NCBI GenBank assembly: GCA_900315555.1
Contig: OMZN01000044.1
Coordinates: 1 to 43,901, forward strand
DNA length: 43,901 bases
Origin: an uncultured Eubacteriales bacterium
Lineage (GTDB): Bacteria > Bacillota > Clostridia > Peptostreptococcales > Anaerovoracaceae
Reading direction: 5' to 3'
Shown: positions 33,464-43,302 of the stretch, piece by piece
How positions within the stretch are numbered: position 1 is the stretch's first letter
Layout of the letters: every line of letters begins with the position of its first letter
Position numbers and translations under genes: made by a program
The notes under the pieces: generated by a model
What the model was told of the DNA's origin: nothing
What the model saw: the letters and a program-made list of their open reading frames with translations, nothing else
Databases searched by the model: none

Positions 33464-35242
33464 TCAATCCTTCTCAGAATCCAGAAGCCGGATCCCCAGC
33501 TCTGCCAGGTCGTCGTCGCTGGCCGCTGCCGGCGCGCCGCTGACCATGCACTGCGCAGCCTGATTTTTGGGGAAAGCGATCACCTCGCGGATACTGCTTT
33601 CACCGGTAAGCAGCATGACCAGGCGATCCAGTCCATAGGCCAGCCCGCCGTGCGGCGGTGCACCGTATTTAAAGGCTTCCACCAGGAAGCCGAACTTTTC
33701 CTGGATTTCTTTCTCGCTCAGTCCCAGAGCCCGGAACATCGTCTCCTGCAGGTCTCTGTCATGGATACGAATGCTGCCGCCGCCCAGCTCAACACCGTTC
33801 AAGACCACGTCATAGGCACGTGCGCGCGCTCTGGCGGGATCAGAGAACAGCAGATCCACATCCTCTTCCTTGGGTGCGGTGAAAGGATGATGCATAGCCA
33901 TGTAGCGGCCTTCTTCCTCACTCCACTCGAACACAGGGAAATCCACGACCCAGAGGAACTTGAATTCCCGGTCGTTGAGGAGTCCCATCTCAGCGGCGAT
34001 ATGACGGCGAAGGAAGCCGAGCGCATCCCAGCAGACTTTGGTCTTGTCGGAAACCAGCAGTATCAGAGCATCATCACCCGCATGGAAACGTTCTGCCACC
34101 TTGGCAAGCTCTTCCGGTGAAAAGAATTTGTTAACCGAAGAGGTAATGCCATCCTTTGTCTTCTTGATCCAGACCATGCCGCGGGCGCCATAGCTGCGGA
34201 TCATCTCCGTCAGCTTGTCGATCTTCTTCCTCGTATAAAGGGATGCACCACCGTCGATACAGATGCCCCGAATGTCACCGCCCGCCGCCAGATTGTCACT
34301 GAAGACCTTGAAGGCGCAGCCTTCAAAGAGATCGTTCACCCTCTGCAGCTCGAAGCCGAACCGGATATCCGGCTTGTCCGAACCGAAACGATCCATAGCT
34401 TCCTGCCAGGTCAGACGCGGGAAGGGCGTGGGAATATCCACATCCAGCAGCTCCTTCATCAGCGTTTTCAGATACGCTTCCTGCAGAGCATAGATGTCCT
34501 CCTCATCCACAAAGGACATCTCCATGTCAATCTGCGTGAACTCCGGCTGACGGTCAGCGCGCAGATCCTCATCCCGAAAGCACTTGACAATCTGCAGATA
34601 CCGGTCAGTGCCGCCTACCATCAGGAGCTGCTTGAACATCTGCGGTGACTGCGGCAGCGCATAAAAGCTGCCGGGGTTGACCCTGCTGGGCACCAGATAA
34701 TCCCGTGCTCCTTCCGGCGTGGGCTTGATCAGCATCGGCGTCTCCACCTCCGTAAAGCCCTGCGCGTCGAAGAAGTCTCTGGTCAGCTTGGTCACTTTGT
34801 GACGAAATGTCAGATTCTGCTGCATCGAGGGCTTACGAAGATCCAGATACCTGTATTTGAGGCGGAGATTATCATCCACCTTGTCATCATCCTTCACATA
34901 GATAGGCGGTGTTTCTGAAGTGGCATAGACCACCATGTCCTCCGCCAGAATTTCCACATCACCGGTAGGAATATCCGGGTTGACGGATTCCCGCCTGCGC
35001 ACGGTGCCTTTAACGCCCACGACGTACTCGCTGCGCAGGGAGTCGGCCTTCTCAAACAGTGCCTTGGGCACGTTTTCATCAAATACCACCTGCACGATGC
35101 CGGTCTTGTCGCGGATGTCGCAGAACACCAGGCCGCCCAGATTCCTTCTTTTGGCCACCCAGCCGTTGATAACAGCCTTTTCTCCGATGTTGCCGGCAGT
35201 AAAGCTGCCGCACATGCCGGTTCTTTTGTAGATCTCGCTCAT
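33464..35242 (-). CDS. aspS: Aspartyl-tRNA synthetase, bacterial type
   Basis: A 592-residue class II synthetase. An N-terminal OB anticodon-binding domain (about 1-130), motif 2 (FRDEDLRADRQPEFTQIDME), the bacterial GAD insertion domain (about 300-420) and motif 3 (GLAYGLDRLVMLLTG) are visible. In organisms with GatCAB such enzymes can be nondiscriminating (also charging tRNA-Asn); that cannot be decided here. GGAG lies 10 bases before the ATG, and the hisS stop is 1 base away. Confidence 0.98.
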   Translation of the reverse strand: MSEIYKRTGMCGSFTAGNIGEKAVINGWVAKRRNLGGLVFCDIRDKTGIVQVVFDENVPKALFEKADSLRSEYVVGVKGTVRRRESVNPDIPTGDVEILAEDMVVYATSETPPIYVKDDDKVDDNLRLKYRYLDLRKPSMQQNLTFRHKVTKLTRDFFDAQGFTEVETPMLIKPTPEGARDYLVPSRVNPGSFYALPQSPQMFKQLLMVGGTDRYLQIVKCFRDEDLRADRQPEFTQIDMEMSFVDEEDIYALQEAYLKTLMKELLDVDIPTPFPRLTWQEAMDRFGSDKPDIRFGFELQRVNDLFEGCAFKVFSDNLAAGGDIRGICIDGGASLYTRKKIDKLTEMIRSYGARGMVWIKKTKDGITSSVNKFFSPEELAKVAERFHAGDDALILLVSDKTKVCWDALGFLRRHIAAEMGLLNDREFKFLWVVDFPVFEWSEEEGRYMAMHHPFTAPKEEDVDLLFSDPARARARAYDVVLNGVELGGGSIRIHDRDLQETMFRALGLSEKEIQEKFGFLVEAFKYGAPPHGGLAYGLDRLVMLLTGESSIREVIAFPKNQAAQCMVSGAPAAASDDDLAELGIRLLDSEKD

Positions 35243-35243
35243 G

Positions 35244-36500
35244 CTAGTTCTTCTCCTTCAGATAGCTGACAACCCGGTTAAAGGGTACTGTTTCCTGTTT
35301 CCCCGTCTGCATATCCTTTACCGAGACTTCTTTTTTCTCTATTTCGTTGTCACCGATCACCACAGCGTACCTGGCGCCGATCCGATCCGCGTACTTAAAC
35401 TGATTTTTTACATTGCGCGCCATCATATCCATTTCTGCATGCAGTCCCTCTGCATGGAGACTGCGCAGCAGGGAGAGGCATTCTCTGCGCGCCGCATCAC
35501 CCATGTAGACAAGGGAGGCATCCGCTCCCTTCCGGTGCGGTATCTCCACCCCTGCCGCTTCCATAGTGATCAGGAGGCGTTCGATACCCAGCCCGAAACC
35601 GACACCGGGGATGGCCGGTCCGCCAATCTCTTCGGCAAGATGATCATAGCGTCCGCCGCCGCAGACTGTCCCCTGGGCGCCGATCGTGTCGGTGACAAAC
35701 TCGAAAGCGGTTTTTGTATAATAATCCAGTCCCCGAACGATCCCTGCATCCACGGTGTAAGCAATATGCATGGCATCAAGATCCGCTTTCAGCTCTTCAA
35801 AGGCTGCCCGGCAGTCATCGCAAAGATAATCAAGCATACGGGGCGCACCCTTGACCAGCGCCTGATCCTCAGGAGATTTGCAGTCCAGAATGCGCATGGG
35901 ATTTGTTTCATAGCGGCTCTTGCAGGTATCGCAAAGCTGATCGTACTTGGGCGCCAGGAATTCCCGCAGGGCCTTCTTGTAGTCTTCCCGGCATGCGGGG
36001 CAGCCGATGCTGTTGATCCTGAGTTCGATGTTTTCGATCCCCATCGCCGCCAGGAACTCCTGCGCCAGGGCAATAACCTCTGCGTCAGCCATCATGCTGT
36101 CGGTGCCGAATACCTCCACGCCGAACTGATGAAAGGCGCGCAGACGGCCGGCCTGCGGCTTTTCGTAACGAAAGCAGGGAATATCATAGTAAAACTTCAG
36201 CGGCTGCGGCTCAGCATAAAGCTTGTGCTCCACCATCGCCCGCACCACCGGCGAGGTGCCCTCCGGACGCAGGGTCAGACTACGCTTGGCCTGTTCCCAG
36301 GTATACATTTCCTTCTGCACGATGTCGGTCGTTCCGCCGACACCCCGCTTGAACAGCTCTGTATGCTCAAAATCCGGAGTTCTGATCTCGCCGAAGCCGT
36401 GACGCCGGCAGATCTCTGCAAAAGCCTGTTCGACGTATTGCCATTTATAAACCTCTGAAGGAAGAATATCCTTCGTCCCCTTGGGTGCTTTGGTCAGCAT
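35244..36500 (-). CDS. hisS: Histidyl-tRNA synthetase
   Basis: A 418-residue class II synthetase. KGTKDILPSE at the N-terminus, motif 2 (FRYEKPQAGRLRAFHQFGVE), the histidine-A motif GLDYYTKTAFEF and motif 3 (PGVGFGLGIERLLI) are all present, followed by the anticodon domain. A four-cysteine group (CPAC, CDTC, CDDC) lies in the insertion domain. GGAGG lies 7 bases before the ATG. hisS-aspS is a conserved Firmicutes pair. Confidence 0.98.
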   Translation of the reverse strand: MLTKAPKGTKDILPSEVYKWQYVEQAFAEICRRHGFGEIRTPDFEHTELFKRGVGGTTDIVQKEMYTWEQAKRSLTLRPEGTSPVVRAMVEHKLYAEPQPLKFYYDIPCFRYEKPQAGRLRAFHQFGVEVFGTDSMMADAEVIALAQEFLAAMGIENIELRINSIGCPACREDYKKALREFLAPKYDQLCDTCKSRYETNPMRILDCKSPEDQALVKGAPRMLDYLCDDCRAAFEELKADLDAMHIAYTVDAGIVRGLDYYTKTAFEFVTDTIGAQGTVCGGGRYDHLAEEIGGPAIPGVGFGLGIERLLITMEAAGVEIPHRKGADASLVYMGDAARRECLSLLRSLHAEGLHAEMDMMARNVKNQFKYADRIGARYAVVIGDNEIEKKEVSVKDMQTGKQETVPFNRVVSYLKEKN

Positions 36501-36501
36501 G

Positions 36502-37869
36502 TCATTTCCTCCAATTCCAGTTATCTTTCTTCCTCTGTATCATTTCATCGATCCTGTCGATGTACTGTTCGTAGTTGGTCACGTTGGGCACACGCTCCAG
36601 GCGGTTTTCTTCAGGATAGTAAACCTTGCTCATGCCGCCTGCTCCCATGGCGCAGATGGTCTGATGCTCGTCCATAATGCGTACATTATAGCAGCTGTCG
36701 CAGCCGCCTTTGGTGTAGCCGATGTTTTCGAGGCTGCCGGCCATGTGCTTCTGCCGGTACAGGTAATATGGTTCGTATCCGGCTGTCGCCATGGCGGCCT
36801 GCGCCGCCGAAAGCATCGCCGCCGTGATCCCCGCATGCTCGTAATGATAGTTCTCATCTACAAGGCGCAGCCTGGAAGCCCGCTTGACCGCCAGACAATG
36901 GATCGTAATGTTCTCTGGCTCCAGTTCAATAACCTGCCGCAGCGACTCTTCGAAGTCTTTCTCTGTTTCGCCCGGAAGGCCTGCAATGAGATCCATGTTG
37001 ATATCGCGGATCTGGGCTTTTCTTGCCGCCTCAAAGGCCCGCAGAGTATCGGCAACCGTGTGATTCCTTCCGATCCTCTGCAGCGTGGCATCGTGCATAG
37101 TCTGTGGATTGATGCTGATGCGGCTTACCCGGTGCGCCGCCATCACCTCAAGCTTTTCGCTGTCGATGGTATCGGGGCGGCCGGCTTCCACCGTCTCCTC
37201 CCACAGTTCCGTGCCAAAGCAGTCCTCCGCCAGTGTCAGCAGTTCGTCCAGCTGCTCCGCCGTCAGGCTGGTGGGCGTGCCGCCGCCGATGTACAGTGAT
37301 TCCGCATGATAGCCGCGCGCAGAAAGCAGCTCGGCACTTGCCCGCATTTCCTTAAAGAGCGCCGGCAGATACCGTGCGATCTCCTCCGCACCCACCTGAT
37401 TGGAAGCAAAGGAACAATAAAGACAGCGGCTGGGGCAGAACGGAATGCCGATATAGATCCCGGCCGACTCTTTGCCCGGCCGGCCGAACGTATGCCGCTG
37501 GCGCTTGAGAATCTGCTGCACCAGATCAGCCTTTTTGTCATCCAGCAGATAGGCGCTGCGAAGCATGCCCGCCGCTCGTTCTTCGCCGTAAGCATCCGTC
37601 ATTTCGCCGGCCAGCTTGACCGGCCGTACACCGGTGAGGATTCCCCAGGGCGGTTTCTTTCCCGTTATCTCGGCAAGGAACATATACAGCATCCTCTTGA
37701 CCTGATTATGGTCGCCAAAGTCCTTGACCGGAATGTCCACATGATCCCAGTCTGCCGCCACGGCCGGATCATCAGTGATCTGATACTCTTCCGGACGCAG
37801 GAACTCCAGAATCAATTCTTCGTACTGATGCAGATCGTACGCCTGTTCAATCAAAATATTATACGACAA
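36502..37869 (-). CDS. hemZ: HemZ-type radical SAM protein (coproporphyrinogen dehydrogenase-like)
   Basis: A 455-residue HemN/HemZ-family protein. The radical SAM cluster is C145-x3-C149-x2-C152 (CPSRCLYC), followed by YIGGGTPTSL and MDLIAGLPGET. The about 130-residue N-terminal extension distinguishes HemZ from HemN and HemW. HemZ enzymes oxidise coproporphyrinogen III anaerobically in some relatives, but many clostridial copies lie outside haem operons, as here, so the role may differ. It begins with TTG at 37869, with GGAG 10 bases upstream, and overlaps the preceding gene by 11 bases; no in-frame ATG fits the conserved start. Confidence 0.92.
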   Translation of the reverse strand: MSYNILIEQAYDLHQYEELILEFLRPEEYQITDDPAVAADWDHVDIPVKDFGDHNQVKRMLYMFLAEITGKKPPWGILTGVRPVKLAGEMTDAYGEERAAGMLRSAYLLDDKKADLVQQILKRQRHTFGRPGKESAGIYIGIPFCPSRCLYCSFASNQVGAEEIARYLPALFKEMRASAELLSARGYHAESLYIGGGTPTSLTAEQLDELLTLAEDCFGTELWEETVEAGRPDTIDSEKLEVMAAHRVSRISINPQTMHDATLQRIGRNHTVADTLRAFEAARKAQIRDINMDLIAGLPGETEKDFEESLRQVIELEPENITIHCLAVKRASRLRLVDENYHYEHAGITAAMLSAAQAAMATAGYEPYYLYRQKHMAGSLENIGYTKGGCDSCYNVRIMDEHQTICAMGAGGMSKVYYPEENRLERVPNVTNYEQYIDRIDEMIQRKKDNWNWRK

Positions 37870-38476
37870 AGGGATTGTTCTCCTTTTCCCAGCCTATGCT
37901 GGTTTTCTCCATATGCCCCGGCAGCACCAGGGTATCATCAGGTAATGTGAAAAGTTTGTTTCGTATGGATTCCATGATTTCCTTGTAGGATCCGCCGGCA
38001 AAGTCGGTGCGTCCGATGGACTGGCGGAACAGCGTGTCCCCGCAGAAGCACACCTTGCCGACTACAATGGACATACCGCCTTTGGTATGCCCGGGCGTCA
38101 TCAGAAACCGAAGATCCATGCTGCCTACCTGCAGGTGATCTTCATCTTTTACGGCAATATCGGGAAAGAGGTGCGCTGTCTCGCCTTTTCCCTGCAGATC
38201 AAGAGGTGCATTGGCCATGTAAGGCTTAGCCGCTTCAGCAAAGACAAGCTTGGCCTTCGGATAAGCCGCAAGGCAGGCCTCCGCCCCGCCGATATGGTCA
38301 GCATGTTCATGGGTCAGTATCACATAGCACAGTTCTATATTGTCGTCCTCGATCGCCTTGGTCATCCTCGCATCAAAGCCGCCGGGATCTACGATAAAGC
38401 CCTTATGGCTCTCTTCGTCCCAGACAAGATAAGTGTTGACCTGCAGGGGACCGCTGGGAATCAGTTTGATCTTCAT
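37859..38476 (-). CDS. Metallo-beta-lactamase-fold hydrolase (glyoxalase II-like, YqgX type)
   Basis: A 205-residue soluble dinuclear metal hydrolase. THEHADH supplies H56, H58, D60 and H61; further ligands are H130 (TPGHTKGG), D147 (FCGDTLF) and H188 (LPGHME). The size matches YqgX/YcbL-type glyoxalase II, which hydrolyses S-lactoylglutathione-like thioesters; clostridia may use another thiol. AAGGAG is 9 bases before the ATG. It is conserved next to rel and hemZ in related genomes. Confidence 0.92.
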   Translation of the reverse strand: MKIKLIPSGPLQVNTYLVWDEESHKGFIVDPGGFDARMTKAIEDDNIELCYVILTHEHADHIGGAEACLAAYPKAKLVFAEAAKPYMANAPLDLQGKGETAHLFPDIAVKDEDHLQVGSMDLRFLMTPGHTKGGMSIVVGKVCFCGDTLFRQSIGRTDFAGGSYKEIMESIRNKLFTLPDDTLVLPGHMEKTSIGWEKENNPFVV

Positions 38477-38503
38477 GGTGTCATTCTCCTTCTCTGCCCG
38501 GTC

Positions 38504-40690
38504 TTATGCACCGGTACGATATACGTTAATCACGCCCTGGGTGCTGCGCAGCGTCCGCAGCAGTTTCTGCATCTGATCGATGTCTTCAATGGACAGTGTC
38601 AGGATGATCCGCAGCTCGTGCACGTCCGTCTTCTTGGTATTCACGCCGCTGATATGGACGTCCATGGATTCACAGACACGGGACAGATCAGAAAACAGCC
38701 CCTTCCTGTCCTCGGCAAGCACGGTGATATCTGCTTCATAGGATGTATCACGATTAGTATCCCACTCCACATTGATCAGCCGGTCCCTCTCGTCAGGCGC
38801 CAGAGAGAGAATATTGACACAGTCCACCCGATGGACGGAGATCCCCCGTCCCTTGGTGATGTAGCCGATAATTTCATCACCGGGTACAGGGTTGCAGCAT
38901 CTCGCCATGCGAAGCATCAGGCCGTCCATGCCTTCCACCACGACGCCGATGGAGTCGCGTTCTTCGTGCCGTTTGCGCCGCGGCTTGGCCGCACCTGTCA
39001 GGTTCTCTTCAGTGTTCTCCTGTTTCTTCGTTTCTTCGGCACGTTCTTCCTCATAATACGCAAAGAGAAGATTGGCAGCCCTGCCGGCCATCGTCCCGCC
39101 GTTGGCGATCTGCGTATAGAATTCCTCCGCATTCGAACATCCCATCTCCTTGGCCGCCCGAAGCACGAAGGCATTCTTCATCACCTGCGCCGGGTCATAA
39201 CCCTTGCGGCGGATATACTTATCCAGATCGTCCTTGCCCCGATCCACATTGTCATTCTTGTCCTGCTTTTTGAGCCACTGCCGTATCTTCGTACGTGCGG
39301 TCGAGCTCTTAGCGATCTTCAGCCAGTCGATGGAAGGCCCGCTGGCATTGGCAGAGGTCATAATCTCCACGATATCACCATTTTCCAGCTGGTGATCGAT
39401 GGGCACCATTTTTCCGTTAACCCGGGCACCGATGCATTTGGCCCCGATATCGGAATGGATCTTGAAGGCAAAGTCAAGCGGCGTCGCACCCGCCGGCAGT
39501 TCCATCACATCGCCCTTGGGCGTGAAAACATAGACCTCATTGACAAAAAGATCGACCTTGAGGGCATCCATGAATTCCGAAGGATTGTTGGTGTCCTTCT
39601 GCCATTCCAGAGCCTGTCTGAGCCAGGACATCTTCATCTCTTCGTTGTCCTTGGTAATGCCTTCCTTATATTTCCAGTGAGCAGCAATACCATATTCTGC
39701 CACCCGATGCATCTCATAGGTGCGTATCTGGATCTCGAAAGGCTTGCCCTGATGACCGATCACCGTGGTATGCAGTGATTGATACATGTTGGGCTTGGGC
39801 ATCGCAATATAATCTTTGAACCTGCCCGGAATCGGTGTCCACATGGTATGCACCGCACCCAGCACCGCATAACAGTCCTTGACGGTTTCCACGATGACAC
39901 GAACCGCTATCAAATCAAAAATTTCATCGATGGTCTTGTGCTGATCCCGCATCTTGCGAAAGATGCTGTAAAAATGCTTGGACCGCCCATATGTTTCATA
40001 GTTCATGCCCATGTCATCGAGGGTATGACGGATCTTGTCAAGGATCCTTTCAATCATCGCCTCCCGTTCGGACTTCTTGGCGTTGACTTTCTGGGCGATG
40101 TAGGCATACTCCTTGGGATAAAGATACTTCATCGCCGTATCTTCGAGCTCAAACTTCATGGTGAAGATACCCAGCCGGCTGGCGAGCGGCGCATAGATAT
40201 CCAGCGTCTCCTGACACTTGGTCTTGATCTGCTGCTCGCTCATGTAGTTGATGGTCCGAAGATTGTGCAGCCGGTCTGCCAGCTTGATAATCAGCACACG
40301 GATGTCCTTGCTCATGGCCAGAAACATCTTGCGCAGAGACTCTGCCTGCCGCTCCTCTTTGGTCTCAAACTTGAGGGAGGCCAGCTTGGTGACACCCTCA
40401 ACCATCAAGTCGATACGCTCGCCGAAGTCCCTGATCAGATCCTCATCGGTATAGGGTGTATCTTCGATCACATCGTGCAGCAGCCCGGCAACAATGGTCT
40501 CTTCGTCCATCCCCAGGTTGGCAAGGATCTTGGCCACCTCCATGGGATGGATGATGTACTTTTCACCAGACTTTCGGTACTGGCCCTCGTGCATCCTGGC
40601 GGCAACATCATATGCCCGGCCGATCAGATCCATATTATAGCTGGCGTTATACGCCTTGATGCTGTCCAGAAACGCCTGCCTTGTTTCCAT
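38504..40690 (-). CDS. relA: Bifunctional (p)ppGpp synthase/hydrolase (Rel/SpoT family)
   Basis: A 728-residue stringent-response enzyme. The hydrolase HD domain is intact (H72-D73 in GLLHDVIEDT), the synthetase domain follows (about 230-370; YQSLHTTVIGHQGKPFEIQI), then TGS (VFTPKGDVMELPAGATPLDF), a conserved-cysteine region (RMARCCNPVPGDEIIGYITK) and a C-terminal ACT domain (about 655-728). So it can make and degrade (p)ppGpp in response to uncharged tRNA on the ribosome. The usual neighbours recJ and apt are missing; secDF lies directly upstream, ending 25 bases away. Confidence 0.97.
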   Translation of the reverse strand: METRQAFLDSIKAYNASYNMDLIGRAYDVAARMHEGQYRKSGEKYIIHPMEVAKILANLGMDEETIVAGLLHDVIEDTPYTDEDLIRDFGERIDLMVEGVTKLASLKFETKEERQAESLRKMFLAMSKDIRVLIIKLADRLHNLRTINYMSEQQIKTKCQETLDIYAPLASRLGIFTMKFELEDTAMKYLYPKEYAYIAQKVNAKKSEREAMIERILDKIRHTLDDMGMNYETYGRSKHFYSIFRKMRDQHKTIDEIFDLIAVRVIVETVKDCYAVLGAVHTMWTPIPGRFKDYIAMPKPNMYQSLHTTVIGHQGKPFEIQIRTYEMHRVAEYGIAAHWKYKEGITKDNEEMKMSWLRQALEWQKDTNNPSEFMDALKVDLFVNEVYVFTPKGDVMELPAGATPLDFAFKIHSDIGAKCIGARVNGKMVPIDHQLENGDIVEIMTSANASGPSIDWLKIAKSSTARTKIRQWLKKQDKNDNVDRGKDDLDKYIRRKGYDPAQVMKNAFVLRAAKEMGCSNAEEFYTQIANGGTMAGRAANLLFAYYEEERAEETKKQENTEENLTGAAKPRRKRHEERDSIGVVVEGMDGLMLRMARCCNPVPGDEIIGYITKGRGISVHRVDCVNILSLAPDERDRLINVEWDTNRDTSYEADITVLAEDRKGLFSDLSRVCESMDVHISGVNTKKTDVHELRIILTLSIEDIDQMQKLLRTLRSTQGVINVYRTGA

Positions 40691-40715
40691 CTAAAGAAAT
40701 CCCTTCCTTTGAGGA

Positions 40716-43169
40716 CTACTGTCCGTTCTTTCTCTCTCTGCGAGACTTCTTTCTGCTGCCATGAGCATGTGCTGTATCTTCTGCAGAGATCTTTCTTTCC
40801 TGCTGTCTTTCTAACTCTTCCTGCTGCCGCTGCTTTTCGGCCTGCTTTTCTCGTTCCTCTGCGCGCGCAAGCCGCTGCTCTGCATAAGGATCATCGGCTT
40901 CCTCCAGTGCCTTTCTCTTCTTTCTCTCCTGCCGCAGCCGCTCGCGCTCGTACCGGGAACGATGTTCTCCCTTGGACATCTCATAATAGAGCGGCGTACA
41001 GACAAAGATCGACGAAAGCGTACCCGCAGCCACACCGATCATCAGAGGTACCACGAATTCACGAATAGCCGAGCCTCCCAGAATCACCAGCGGAACCATC
41101 ACGATCAACGTCGTGATCGAGGTCATCAATGACCTGGACAATGTCTGGTTGATACTTGTGTTGAGGATGCCGATAACATTGCCCCGTCTGACCAGATGCA
41201 GGTTTTCTCTGATCCGGTCGAAGATTACGATCGTATCGTTAATCGAATAACCGAAGACCGTCAGCACCGCCGCAATGAACGGGTTATTGACCGTAATGCG
41301 GAAGATGGCATAGAAGGCCATCATCACCAGCACGTCGTGCACAACCCCCAGCAGCGCCGCTGCGCCGAATTTCCACTTGCGGAAGCGGAGGCGAATATAG
41401 ATCAGCATGCCGATGGCTGCAAGAAGAATCGATTTGAGAGCGTTCTTCTTGAGCTCCTTGCCCACACTGGCGCCGAAGTGTTCACTCGCCAGCACGGCAT
41501 CATCATCCAGATGGAATGTCTTCTGCATATCATCGATGATCACCTGCCGTGCATCCTTGCCTAGCGACTCGTTCGTCTTGATGGTCACCTGTTCCTTATG
41601 ATCTCCGGAATACGTAACCTGCATCTGCCGTGTATTGATGTCATGGCGCTCCATAACTTTGTCAATCTGCCGCACAGACACCTGCTTGCCAGTATCAAAT
41701 TCCAGCATGGTACCGCCGGTAAAATCAATACCGTAGTTAAAGCCCCTGACCAGGAAGAAAACCAGGCCAACCGCAATAATGCAGATACTGATACTGTACC
41801 AGATCTTTCTGTGGTCCACGAATTTGAACTGGTGTTTGATCTGGAAGGCAGCCGTGCCGTCCTCCTTCATGCCGAAGAACTTGTTGGTTGCCAGCCGCCT
41901 GCTGCCTGCAATCACGTTGAGGAAAATCTGTGATATCAGCGCACCGGTAATAACGCTGCATATGGTACCAACCATCAATGTCCAGGCAAAGCCCTTAACG
42001 GCACTCGTACCGATCTGATACAGAATGACCGCTGCGATCAGCGTGGTCACCTGCGAGTCGATGACCGCCGGGAGTGCCCGCTTGTATCCTTGCTGCACGG
42101 CAACACGGATACTCTTGCCGGCACTGATCTCCTCACGTATTCTCGTAAAGATAATGACGTTGGCATCCACTGCCATACCGATGGTGACAATGATGCCGGC
42201 AATGCCCGACAAGGTCAGCACGCTTCCCATCATCGCCATGCCGCCCAGAATCATGAACACAAAGAGTGCCAGGGAAAGATCCGCTGCCACACCCATGATG
42301 CCGTAAGCGATAAGCATCAGGACAAAGATGATGATGATGCCGATGATGCCGGCCTTCACCGAGTTGTTGAATGCGTTCATGCCGATCTGCGCCGTCTGTG
42401 AGGAGGACTGGATTTCCTCCATCTCAAGAGGAAGCGAACCGCCGCGAATCAAAGCCGCCAGATTAGAGGCTTCCTTCTGCGTGAAATTGCCGCTGATTTC
42501 GCACTTGCCGCCACTGATCACCTCATTGACGGAAGGATGGGAAATGATCCTGTTGTCAAGCCAAATCAGGATCTGATCACTCTTCACGTCCTGCCCGTCC
42601 TCGCAGAGGCTTTTGTCAACGTTGGGCTCGACGGTATTCTTCAGCGCCAGTGCAGTGGCATCCTCAAAGGCCTTGGCTCCCTTTTTGTCAAACTCCAGGT
42701 TGACTACATAGCCCTTTCCTTCCTGACTCGTCCCTGACTTGGCATCTTTCACCGCACCGCCGTCCAGTACAAATCGCTGATCCGCCATCGTGAACTTCAG
42801 CTGCGCCGTCTTGCCGATCTGTTCGATGGCCTCATTGGCATCCGTCACACCGGGCAGCTCCACGCGGATCCGATCTTTTCCCTCGACCGCCACGTTTGGA
42901 TTGGACAGCCCCATCTGGTCAACACGGTTTTCCACAACCGACTTCGTCTGATCCATCAGCTCGGCCAGCTTGCTGTCGGAGTACTGATCCGTATTGTTCG
43001 CCTTAAGGACAACATACACACCGCCCTTGATATCCAGTCCCAGCTGGATCTTGTTCTTGATCGGCTTCACACTGGTGCCCGGAATGCCCCAGATCGTCAG
43101 TACCCATCCGAAGACAAGGATGACGAGCACGATGATCGCAAGCATCCGTTTCGCCTTCATGCTCTTCAT
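40716..43169 (-). CDS. secDF: Fused protein translocase subunits SecD-SecF
   Basis: An 817-residue RND-type membrane protein that assists SecYEG in protein export with the proton gradient. The SecD half begins with a membrane segment (about 8-28) and IQLGLDIKGGVYVVLKA; the periplasmic-type domain includes IRVELPGVTDANEAIEQIG. The SecF half starts near residue 480 (GFNYGIDFTGGTMLEF) and contains VFGYSINDTIVIFDRIREN. The last about 80 residues are a highly charged Arg/Lys/Glu coiled-coil-like tail. The ATG at 43169 has GGGAG 11 bases upstream. SecDF fusion is common in Firmicutes. Confidence 0.97.
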   Translation of the reverse strand: MKSMKAKRMLAIIVLVILVFGWVLTIWGIPGTSVKPIKNKIQLGLDIKGGVYVVLKANNTDQYSDSKLAELMDQTKSVVENRVDQMGLSNPNVAVEGKDRIRVELPGVTDANEAIEQIGKTAQLKFTMADQRFVLDGGAVKDAKSGTSQEGKGYVVNLEFDKKGAKAFEDATALALKNTVEPNVDKSLCEDGQDVKSDQILIWLDNRIISHPSVNEVISGGKCEISGNFTQKEASNLAALIRGGSLPLEMEEIQSSSQTAQIGMNAFNNSVKAGIIGIIIIFVLMLIAYGIMGVAADLSLALFVFMILGGMAMMGSVLTLSGIAGIIVTIGMAVDANVIIFTRIREEISAGKSIRVAVQQGYKRALPAVIDSQVTTLIAAVILYQIGTSAVKGFAWTLMVGTICSVITGALISQIFLNVIAGSRRLATNKFFGMKEDGTAAFQIKHQFKFVDHRKIWYSISICIIAVGLVFFLVRGFNYGIDFTGGTMLEFDTGKQVSVRQIDKVMERHDINTRQMQVTYSGDHKEQVTIKTNESLGKDARQVIIDDMQKTFHLDDDAVLASEHFGASVGKELKKNALKSILLAAIGMLIYIRLRFRKWKFGAAALLGVVHDVLVMMAFYAIFRITVNNPFIAAVLTVFGYSINDTIVIFDRIRENLHLVRRGNVIGILNTSINQTLSRSLMTSITTLIVMVPLVILGGSAIREFVVPLMIGVAAGTLSSIFVCTPLYYEMSKGEHRSRYERERLRQERKKRKALEEADDPYAEQRLARAEEREKQAEKQRQQEELERQQERKISAEDTAHAHGSRKKSRRERKNGQ

Positions 43170-43212
43170 TAATTCGTTTACTCCCTTAATAAAAAAATAA
43201 TTAATCCAATCT

Positions 43213-43241
43213 ATTTTACAACGTTTGTCCAGCATGTACAA
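43213..43241 (-). promoter_or_regulatory. Promoter of secDF
   Basis: TTGTAC (43241-43236), 17 bases, then TAAAAT (43218-43213). It lies just after the yajC terminator, and the leader to the secDF ATG would be about 37 bases. Confidence 0.6.
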
Positions 43242-43282
43242 GGGCAACAAATAAATCCGGCGGTTAATTCCGCCGGATTTAT
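43235..43282 (-). terminator. Rho-independent terminator between yajC and secDF
   Basis: A perfect 13-bp stem (43251-43263 with 43270-43282), loop of six, followed on the minus strand by TTGTTGCCCTTG. It lies about 20 bases past the yajC stop, so secDF is likely driven mainly by its own promoter. Confidence 0.85.
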
Positions 43283-43302
43283 AGTATTACCTGAGATCCT
43301 TG

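Noticed and set aside
15551..36520. T-box leaders for glyQS, leuS, aspS and hisS
   Set aside because: Gaps upstream of these genes are 1-31 bases, far too short for a T-box.
38087..41068. Two long plus-strand ORFs (563 and 429 codons) opposite rel and its neighbours
   Set aside because: Both are reverse-strand images of the rel, MBL-hydrolase and secDF coding sequence, caused by codon bias.
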